Assembly: GCA_937897585.1 (NCBI GenBank)
Contig: CALCNY010000248.1
Span: 1 to 18,173 of the forward strand
Source of the DNA: an uncultured Chitinophagaceae bacterium
GTDB lineage: Bacteria; Bacteroidota; Bacteroidia; Chitinophagales; Chitinophagaceae
Direction: 5' to 3'
Length of the DNA: 18,173 nt
The first letter of the stretch is position 1; the number at the start of each line of letters is the position of its first letter. The position numbers and the translations under genes are program-made. The notes beneath the pieces are model-generated. The model ran no database searches. It saw only the letters and a list, made by a program, of their open reading frames with translations, and was not told the origin of the DNA. Of the stretch, positions 1 through 4,733 are shown piece by piece.

Positions 1-63
1 AGTGTCGCCGCCAAGCAATGATAATACAATATTGGTGTCAAGCAGCAATTTATCTCCATTCAT
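1..63 (-). CDS. VapC-type PIN-domain toxin, N-terminal fragment
   Basis: Only the first 21 codons are in the window, and the gene runs off the left edge. They read MNGDKLLLDTNIVLSLLGGDT, which is the opening strand of a PIN domain. The Asp of LLLDTN (residue 9) is the first metal-binding acidic residue of the ribonuclease site. The ATG overlaps the end of the upstream antitoxin gene by 14 bases, typical of a translationally coupled toxin-antitoxin pair. By family knowledge VapC proteins are Mg-dependent RNases that cut tRNA or rRNA. The target of this one cannot be inferred from 21 residues, but the DTN motif plus the linked antitoxin makes the PIN call fairly safe. Confidence 0.75.
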   Translation of the reverse strand, partial: MNGDKLLLDTNIVLSLLGGDT

Positions 64-214
64 CTCTGAATGATTTTTGTATGTTTAAAGGCGCGGTCTT
101 TAATGTAATAACACCACAGAACTTTTTAGTATTTACACCAGTTGATTTTTTCAAACGCTTAGTTAAATCATCCATTTCTTTTTTACTGGCTCCCTTTTTT
201 AATACCAATACCAT
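50..214 (-). CDS. Small antitoxin of the VapBC-like pair
   Basis: This is a 54-residue protein from the ATG at 214, or 61 residues from an in-frame ATG at 235. I chose 214 because a good promoter match (-7 element at 235-242) overlaps the upstream ATG, so the transcript should begin downstream of it. The protein is short and basic in its first half. It ends with the block CGVITLKTAPLNIQKSFRDEWR, a shape I associate with small proteins encoded just before PIN toxins in Bacteroidota. No classic AbrB or ribbon-helix-helix signature is clear. The stop overlaps the start of the PIN gene, which supports a joint operon. By inference it neutralises the toxin and represses the operon; neither role is shown by the sequence alone. 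Confidence 0.65.
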   Translation of the reverse strand: MVLVLKKGASKKEMDDLTKRLKKSTGVNTKKFCGVITLKTAPLNIQKSFRDEWR

Positions 215-234
215 GCTTTCCGGTTTTAATAGCA

Positions 235-265
235 TAAATCTAAATATTAATTATTGATTCACAAA
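235..265 (-). promoter_or_regulatory. Bacteroidota-type promoter of the vapBC-like pair
   Basis: On the minus strand TTTG (265-262) is followed after 19 bases by TAGATTTA (242-235), seven of eight matches to the TAnnTTTG -7 consensus. Transcription would start near 229, downstream of the ATG at 235. This favours the ATG at 214 as the antitoxin start. Confidence 0.45.
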
Positions 266-343
266 TTTCCATGAAATGAGAATAATAATCATGTTGAAAT
301 CCTCAGCAAAAAAAGAGATTTTTCTTTTCAAAATAGGCTTCTA

Positions 344-377
344 CTTCTCAGCAATGTTTCCTCTAAGGGACGTTGCG
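344..377 (+). repeat. Left 34-base inverted repeat
   Basis: It begins CTTCTCAGCAATGTTTCC and ends GGGACGTTGCG. Its reverse complement matches 1798-1831 at 31 of 34 positions, with the three mismatches clustered in the centre. Both outer ends read as CTTCTCAGC when viewed inward. Confidence 0.8.
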
Positions 378-414
378 TGTTTGTTTAACCACGAATGCAC
401 GAATTGTTTCACCG

Positions 415-447
415 CGGAGAAGATGAGTGTTTTGAGGTTTCGCAGAG
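415..447 (+). repeat. Short copy of the CGGAGAAGATGAG repeat core
   Basis: These 33 bases, starting CGGAGAAGATGAGTG and ending GGTTTCGCAGAG, are identical to 1676-1708 and differ by one base from 1529-1561. The match stops after the core, so this copy lacks the following part of the longer modules. A CCACGAAT-CACGAATTG box (389-406) precedes it, as near 1444 and 1651. Confidence 0.8.
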
Positions 448-488
448 GTTAGTCGATTTTGTTAATTGCTCCCCTCTCACGTGGAGAT

Positions 489-562
489 TTCCCCCTTCGG
501 GGGATTGAGGGGGCTACCACTTCCTTATTCCTTATTTTTACTTTCTTATTTATTATTTATTT
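489..562 (+). repeat. Dispersed repeat, copy 1 (C-run/G-run plus CTTATT tract)
   Basis: The sequence opens with TTCCCCCTTCGGGGGATTGA, then GGGGGCTACC, then a pyrimidine-rich CTTATT tract. It matches 6641-6710 with two substitutions and a 4-base insertion. The C5-TTC-G5 start can fold into a tight hairpin, and the C-run could pair instead with the second G-run. Confidence 0.85.
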
Positions 563-623
563 CACGCAGCGAAGGCACAAAGATTTACATTTAATTTCTT
601 CTTCGGGGAGATTAAGCTTTTTT

Positions 624-953
624 TTAGCACCGAGGTAATACAAACCTTTCATCAACCCTTACCATAAAATGTATATCAGCTTTCAATGCAGAAAAAATCT
701 TTACAATTGTATCAATCGTAGCGCTATTGGCACTGCTTTCTAATTTTGATATCTGTGCTTTTTGAACACCCACCAATATACCTAACTGCTCTTGTGTCAA
801 ATTACGTTCATGTCTTGCCGCTTTTATCATGCTGCCTAATACATCCATACGCAACTCATGCTCATAGGCCTCTCTTTTTACTGTGCCGCGTTTTCCAATA
901 TATTTATCTTTCATTGCTGAAAGCGTTTTCGGTTTTACAACTGACTTCGACAT
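624..953 (-). CDS. XRE-family antitoxin (HigA-like)
   Basis: This 109-residue protein has a helix-turn-helix domain of the XRE/Cro type at about residues 37-95. The recognisable core is RNLTQEQLGILVGVQKAQIS followed by KLE, in which the second and third helices bind DNA. A basic 35-residue N-terminal arm precedes the domain. The ATG lies 5 bases after the toxin stop, so the two genes are almost certainly co-transcribed with the toxin first, as in higBA operons. By family knowledge the protein binds the toxin and represses the operon promoter. The module sits within a repeat-bounded segment, which suggests it is accessory DNA. Confidence 0.9.
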   Translation of the reverse strand: MSKSVVKPKTLSAMKDKYIGKRGTVKREAYEHELRMDVLGSMIKAARHERNLTQEQLGILVGVQKAQISKLESSANSATIDTIVKIFSALKADIHFMVRVDERFVLPRC

Positions 954-958
954 CTTGT

Positions 959-1297
959 TTATTGATTTTTACTTGCTAAATAATTTCTTTTTATTTGTTC
1001 TGCTTTTTTGATTTCTTTTATTGGGACTTTTTCAGTTTTTTTAATAAACCCATGAGTTGCGATTACCAACGATTGTTTTTGTGTTGATGAATCCCAAAAC
1101 GCAAGCAATCTGATTGGCAAACCTGAGTAATGAATCCTGAATTCCCAAATGTCTTTATTCAGTTTCTTAAACAGTTTCGGGTCTTTGGTTTGTTCTGCTA
1201 GATCGATCAGGTAAAGTATTTTCTCAACAACTTTTCTATCTAGGCTGTCAAAAAACTTTTCGGTCTGCTCCAAAAATAGGGTTTCAAAAAATCTCAA
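959..1297 (-). CDS. RelE/HigB-like toxin (Gp49 family)
   Basis: This 112-residue protein resembles the phage-derived Gp49/HigB branch of the RelE/ParE fold. Clear features are the central strands WEFRIHYSGLPIRLLAFWD (about residues 51-69) and the HGFIKKTEKVPIKEIKKAE block (82-100), which is highly diagnostic. Members of this family are usually ribosome-dependent mRNA endonucleases. The reading frame has no ATG at its beginning. I use the TTG at 1297 because an in-frame TAG lies 36 bases upstream with only ATT or TTG-type codons between. A weak start would keep toxin synthesis low relative to the antitoxin. The partner antitoxin is encoded 5 bases downstream. Confidence 0.88.
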   Translation of the reverse strand: MRFFETLFLEQTEKFFDSLDRKVVEKILYLIDLAEQTKDPKLFKKLNKDIWEFRIHYSGLPIRLLAFWDSSTQKQSLVIATHGFIKKTEKVPIKEIKKAEQIKRNYLASKNQ

Positions 1298-1460
1298 TTC
1301 AATCGGATTGTCTAAGTTAATAATAAGTTTCTAAATATGGAAACATCTAAATGAAATATTTTCCATTGCAAATAGATAAATTAATGCCTAAAGGCAATGG
1401 TTTTTTAAACTCGGAATGTTGTTGTTTTTCGGGAGAAAGTTGGCCACGAATTCACGAATT

Positions 1461-1489
1461 GGGCCCCCTAAATCCCCCAAGGGGGACTT
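1461..1489 (-). repeat. Inverted copy of the C-run/G-run repeat
   Basis: It reads GGGCCCCCTAAATCCCCCAA then GGGGGACTT. This is the reverse orientation of the motif at 489-516 and 6641-6668, with small changes. Only the G/C-run part is present, without the CTTATT tract. It sits between a CACGAATTCACGAATTG box and the 147-base tandem repeat. Confidence 0.7.
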
Positions 1490-1528
1490 TGATTATGTTT
1501 TGTTGGATTGTGACAAATTTTTTCACAG

Positions 1529-1643
1529 CGGAGAAGATGAGTTTTTTGAGGTTTCGCAGAGATTTAATTAAAATGACTCTGCATTTGCACAGAGCTAATC
1601 TCCACTTCCTTATTTCTTATTTTTACTTCCTTATTATTTATTT
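1529..1643 (+). repeat. 147-base-period direct repeat, unit 1
   Basis: These 115 bases match 1676-1790 with only three substitutions, at an offset of 147 bases. The unit contains the CGGAGAAGATGAG core, a TTAATTAAAATGACTCTGC segment and a pyrimidine-rich CTTATT tract like that of the dispersed repeat. The 32-base linker between units carries another CACAAATTCACGAATTG box. Confidence 0.88.
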
Positions 1644-1675
1644 TATTTGCCACAAATTCACGAATTGTTTTACCG

Positions 1676-1790
1676 CGGAGAAGATGAGTGTTTTGAGGTT
1701 TCGCAGAGATTTAATTAAAATGACTCTGCATTTGCACGGAGCTAATCTCCACTTCCTTATTTCTTATTTTTACTTTCTTATTATTTATTT
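1676..1790 (+). repeat. 147-base-period direct repeat, unit 2
   Basis: This is the second unit of the tandem pair, ending 7 bases before the right 34-base inverted repeat. With only three differences from unit 1, the duplication appears recent or is being homogenised. Confidence 0.88.
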
Positions 1791-1797
1791 CAAAAAA

Positions 1798-1831
1798 CGC
1801 AACGTCCTTTGCAGGAAACATTGCTGAGAAG
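1798..1831 (-). repeat. Right 34-base inverted repeat
   Basis: It begins CGCAACGTCC and ends GGAAACATTGCTGAGAAG. It is the inverted partner of 344-377. The bases beyond it (1832 on) do not continue the match to the left flank, so the repeat boundary is sharp at the outer end. Confidence 0.8.
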
Positions 1832-1880
1832 ACCGAACCTTAAACCATTAAACCAGCGCAGCGTATTAAACCATTAAATG

Positions 1881-1912
1881 CTAAACTCCCAATCCCCAAT
1901 TCCAAACTCCAG
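1881..1912 (-). repeat. G/T-rich tract immediately after the dacB stop
   Basis: On the minus strand this reads CTGGAGTTTGGAATTGGGGA and then TTGGGAGTTTAG, directly after the stop codon at 1914. It has four G-runs separated by short A/T spacers. A similar tract lies after the stop of the next gene upstream (3436-3461). No stem-loop terminator is visible here. Confidence 0.5.
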
Positions 1913-1913
1913 T

Positions 1914-3257
1914 TTAATACCTCACCCTCACCTCATGCAAATACTCTTCAATCAATTTCCTCACTGCTTTCCCAGATCCCTGATAATTATTCAGCATCAC
2001 CGAAAAAATCAATTGCTTGTTTTTTTGAGTCGTCAATAAGCCACACAATGTATAATTATTGCTAAATGAACCCGTCTTCGCAAATATGAAACTACTATCG
2101 GCGTGAAAATAATTTTTCAAAGTTCCCGTACCACCTGTAGGTAAAATATTTTTTAGTCTTTCAATACCAAACTCGTTTTGAATTTTATTAATGATGTATA
2201 TAAAATCATTCGGAGAAAATAAATTGTATCTGCTCAATCCGCTACCGTCAACCCAGCGTGGATGTTGAGGGATATCAGTTAAATCATTTTGTAATAGTGA
2301 ATCAATCATGTCCGATTCATTCATATAACCAAGTCTCTCATTCGCTGACATCAGCAAAGTTTGTTCTGCATAAAAATTATCACTGCGATGCATCATGATT
2401 GAAAAAACAGAATCGCTTTTTTGAGAAAATAATGGCATGTATTCATCGCGATTGATAAGCTTAGTTTTTTGAAGTGTTGCCAAATGATACAATGAATGTT
2501 GTAAAATCATAAATCCGGTTTGCAAACCAAAAGTTTCAAAAGGAATCTCTTGTGAAAATGTTTTTAGTTTGTTGTTTGTGGTTACGGTAATGTGGTTGGT
2601 TCCTGCTGCTCTTGAAATAATATTTTCTGATAAATTAGTATCCGTTTTTTTGGTGAGTTTAAAGTCGATCACATCAGCATTCATTTCAGCAAGGTCGTAT
2701 TGGAATTCATCAGGTTTTGCGTTATTGTTTTTTATCCATTCTAATTTAAGCAAATTGCCACATCCAGGAAAGGAACTTCTTTGAGGCATGTAATCTTCCT
2801 GCTGGTCATCCCATGCCCAACCTTTGCCATAAGGAACAGGATATTTTTCATCATCAAGTAACACAACTTTATAATTATTGTTGTTTAAAAAATCATGAAC
2901 GGGATGTATTTTAAAATCTGGATGCAAATAAGTTGGATCGCCTGTTGGTAAAAGAAATATCGTGTCGTTTGAGATTTTGTAATAGGCGCCAACAATATTA
3001 TTTCCAAGATATTTCATGCCTGCATATAAAGTAAAAAACTTGGTATTGCTCGCCGGAATGAAATTCTTTTCTGCATTGTAAGTGTATACGAAACTGTTAG
3101 TTTCTGGATCGTAAATGGAAATGCCTAAATGTGCGCCATTGATAATTGAATCGCTAAGTAATAATTTGTTGGTAAGCTTTGTAAGATTCTTTGAATGTTG
3201 TGCAGATGCAGAAGCAAATAAAAAAATCGAGAAAAATAGAGTGACGAAACGGTTCAT
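1914..3257 (-). CDS. dacB: D-alanyl-D-alanine carboxypeptidase/endopeptidase (PBP4, family S13)
   Basis: This 447-residue serine peptidase removes terminal D-Ala from peptidoglycan stem peptides, or cuts cross-links, in the periplasm. All three penicillin-binding motifs are present: SNTK (Ser70, Lys73), SDN (292-294) and KTG (394-396). The S13-typical VDGSGLSRYN block lies at 336-345. The length is usual for the family. An N-terminal signal peptide, MNRFVTLFFSIFLFASASAQ, supports the start at 3257. The frame stays open 58 codons further upstream (to 3431), but that part is hydrophobic nonsense lying over a hairpin and direct repeats. It lies 204 bases after the ureohydrolase-like gene, and the intervening hairpin suggests separate transcription. 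Confidence 0.93.
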   Translation of the reverse strand: MNRFVTLFFSIFLFASASAQHSKNLTKLTNKLLLSDSIINGAHLGISIYDPETNSFVYTYNAEKNFIPASNTKFFTLYAGMKYLGNNIVGAYYKISNDTIFLLPTGDPTYLHPDFKIHPVHDFLNNNNYKVVLLDDEKYPVPYGKGWAWDDQQEDYMPQRSSFPGCGNLLKLEWIKNNNAKPDEFQYDLAEMNADVIDFKLTKKTDTNLSENIISRAAGTNHITVTTNNKLKTFSQEIPFETFGLQTGFMILQHSLYHLATLQKTKLINRDEYMPLFSQKSDSVFSIMMHRSDNFYAEQTLLMSANERLGYMNESDMIDSLLQNDLTDIPQHPRWVDGSGLSRYNLFSPNDFIYIINKIQNEFGIERLKNILPTGGTGTLKNYFHADSSFIFAKTGSFSNNYTLCGLLTTQKNKQLIFSVMLNNYQGSGKAVRKLIEEYLHEVRVRY

Positions 3258-3289
3258 AGAAACGATTTTATAAAACAGAAAAAATAATA

Positions 3290-3326
3290 CCTCTAAAATC
3301 CCTGTTGGTGAAAACACCAATAGAGG
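3290..3326 (-). terminator. Hairpin between the ureohydrolase-like gene and dacB
   Basis: On the minus strand TTGGTG-TTTT-CACCAA forms a 6-bp stem with a 4-base loop. It is nested in an outer CCTCT/AGAGG pairing with an unpaired 3' arm, and is followed by a T-rich run (about 3276-3289). It could terminate the upstream gene or act as a structure in the dacB leader. The internal loop makes it a less than ideal intrinsic terminator. Confidence 0.45.
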
Positions 3327-3339
3327 CATAAAGCAGGCG

Positions 3340-3382
3340 ATTTGTTCAAAAGGTTTAATAAGTTCAATTTGTTCAAAAGGTT
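3340..3382. repeat. Pair of 16-base direct repeats
   Basis: ATTTGTTCAAAAGGTT occurs identically at 3340-3355 and 3367-3382, with start points 27 bases apart. A shorter GTTCAA lies between them. The position, between two minus-strand genes and upstream of dacB, would suit a regulator-binding site, but a slippage-type duplication is equally possible. Confidence 0.6.
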
Positions 3383-3435
3383 GACTAAAAAAAACTTCAA
3401 AACAACAAACCATAAACAACAAACAAAACAATTAA

Positions 3436-3461
3436 CACCAAACCCCAAACGCCAAACAACA
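3436..3461 (-). repeat. G/T-rich tract immediately after the ureohydrolase-like stop
   Basis: On the minus strand it reads TGTTGTTTGGCGTTTGGGGT then TTGGTG, adjoining the stop codon at 3462. GTTTGG-type units are repeated. It resembles the tract after dacB (1881-1912) in composition and placement, though the exact sequences differ. Confidence 0.5.
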
Positions 3462-4589
3462 TTAACCTCTCTCCTGCGCCCTCAACCATCTCTCAGGCAT
3501 CTCATTCATGCTCGCTTTTCTATAATCATTTCTGCTGCAGGCGATGAAAGTTGAGTCAGGCATTTGCATCCACCATCTGTTGGATCTTTTACTTTGAAGA
3601 AATACAGTATCTACTTCTGCAAACACCGTGTGAAATTCATTGAAGCTGTTTCTTTCATTGATATTGGCATCGTTTTGACTTCTGAATTTCCCATCTATAA
3701 AATACCAAATCATTTGTGCAATTTGAATGGCCGTTAAATCATGAATGTCTTTTTCAGGTTCATATCCATAAATGCCAAAGCTGCTCAGGTTTGAACTTAA
3801 TCCTGCATATTGAGAAAGTACACATGCTTCTTCGCCATTAAGTCCATTTGGACTGATTGTATTTGAAGGGGCAGCGCTGTTTTTAATGGCACTGATATCA
3901 AAACTCACTAGATGCGAATTGCGAATTACTGGTTCCATTTCTTCGATATCTTCTTTTACTTTTCCAACACGGTAACAATCGAATCTTAATTTATCAAGTG
4001 TTTCCAATAAACGCGGATGAACAAAATAACTCTGAAAGCCAATGTGGTTGTAGTGCCTTACCCAATTTGGTTCACTGGTAAGCATTTCCAAAAGGAAGCT
4101 ATCGTTTTTAAGAACACTGTCGCCACGCAAGTCAATCAAAGAGTCAATGCAAGTGGCTTCGATTACTTGATTTAAAGATTTATAAGCATTGTATTGTGCT
4201 AGTGTGATGTCATGCGAACCACCTAAAATAATAACGGTCTTTCCCATTTTTATCAGCTCAGCAACTACTGTCTGAAGTGCCGCATAACTATCAAGGATGC
4301 CGGCTCCTTTTTTAATGTTTCCAATATCTGCAATCTGTATATCGCTATGCCAACAATGTAAAGGGTAAAATTGTTTTCTTATTTTATCCGGAGCCGTTGA
4401 ATATTCTTTATCAAAACCGATTCCTCTGCTTTCGCCGATTCCTACCAAAATGAGTTCAACGTCTGTTAAATCCGGCATCTCTTTTTCAAAAACGCTAATA
4501 TGTTTGGCGAATTGGCCATCCGTATATTCATTATCACCATTAAGTTCGTAAATATTGATGGGGGATAAGAAATCAGTTAAATCTAGCAT
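3462..4589 (-). CDS. Diverged arginase/formimidoylglutamase-family protein
   Basis: This 375-residue protein has the ureohydrolase layout but altered metal-site motifs. GGSHD (123-127) stands for the usual GGDHS and keeps His126. DSLID (149-153) stands for DAHAD and lacks the His. SFDIS (229-233) stands for SFDID and lacks the second Asp. A conserved SPNGLNGEEACVLSQYAG block (246-263) and a C-terminal SNRWW-to-PERW region match a Bacteroidota group often labelled formimidoylglutamase. By family knowledge, intact members hydrolyse guanidino or formimino groups using two Mn ions. Loss of at least two ligands suggests altered or no hydrolase activity. No histidine-degradation genes lie nearby. 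A divergent promoter region separates it from the plus-strand oxidoreductase gene. Confidence 0.8.
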   Translation of the reverse strand: MLDLTDFLSPINIYELNGDNEYTDGQFAKHISVFEKEMPDLTDVELILVGIGESRGIGFDKEYSTAPDKIRKQFYPLHCWHSDIQIADIGNIKKGAGILDSYAALQTVVAELIKMGKTVIILGGSHDITLAQYNAYKSLNQVIEATCIDSLIDLRGDSVLKNDSFLLEMLTSEPNWVRHYNHIGFQSYFVHPRLLETLDKLRFDCYRVGKVKEDIEEMEPVIRNSHLVSFDISAIKNSAAPSNTISPNGLNGEEACVLSQYAGLSSNLSSFGIYGYEPEKDIHDLTAIQIAQMIWYFIDGKFRSQNDANINERNSFNEFHTVFAEVDTVFLQSKRSNRWWMQMPDSTFIACSRNDYRKASMNEMPERWLRAQERG

Positions 4590-4603
4590 GTAAATAGTTT
4601 CCG

Positions 4604-4632
4604 CAAACCTAATTCATTAGCCTCAATTCAAA
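4604..4632 (-). promoter_or_regulatory. Promoter of the ureohydrolase-like gene
   Basis: On the minus strand TTTG (4632-4629) is followed after 17 bases by TAGGTTTG (4611-4604), a full match to TAnnTTTG. The predicted start near 4598 leaves a leader of only about 9 bases before the ATG at 4589. This is the best promoter match in the window. Confidence 0.6.
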
Positions 4633-4678
4633 TAAATCCAAAGGCTTTTTTTATGAAGAATCTTTTATTTGTATTCAG

Positions 4679-4686
4679 TAACTTTG
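4679..4686 (+). promoter_or_regulatory. -7 promoter element of the oxidoreductase alpha gene
   Basis: TAACTTTG matches the Bacteroidota TAnnTTTG element exactly, 47 bases before the ATG at 4734. A clear TTTG -33 element at normal spacing is not seen. The promoter therefore rests on one element. Confidence 0.45.
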
Positions 4687-4733
4687 CGCCTGAATAATTA
4701 TCCGGGTTTTCCGGAAGATTTTAATTGAAAAAG

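Larger units (their letters stand above)
344..1831. other. Inverted-repeat-bounded segment carrying a HigBA-like module
   Basis: A segment of about 1.49 kb is bracketed by 34-base inverted repeats with 31 of 34 positions identical. It contains the RelE/HigB-like toxin and XRE antitoxin genes (624-1297) and three direct copies of a repeat module. There is no transposase or integrase gene inside, and no convincing target-site duplication outside. It could be a non-autonomous, MITE-like cassette mobilised in trans, or two oppositely oriented copies of a dispersed repeat that happen to flank the toxin genes. The parts outside the toxin genes (344-623 and 1298-1831) are repeat-rich. I see no further gene there: the plus-strand reading frame across 1351-1827 is made of repeat sequence. 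Confidence 0.4.

Noticed and set aside
1351..1827. Plus-strand 158-codon reading frame
   Set aside because: It is built from the 147-base direct repeats and runs into the right inverted repeat. The translation repeats itself and shows no domain; there is no sign of selection for coding.
344..1831. Complete insertion sequence
   Set aside because: There are good inverted repeats but no transposase frame on either strand and no clear target duplication, so only a non-autonomous or repeat-derived segment can be proposed.
3258..3431. 58-codon N-terminal extension of dacB
   Set aside because: The extension would place a normal signal peptide in the interior of the protein, and it lies across a hairpin and direct repeats. 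The start at 3257 gives a standard exported S13 enzyme.
4725..4733. TTG as the korA start
   Set aside because: It is in frame, but an ATG follows three codons later. The added residues carry no feature.
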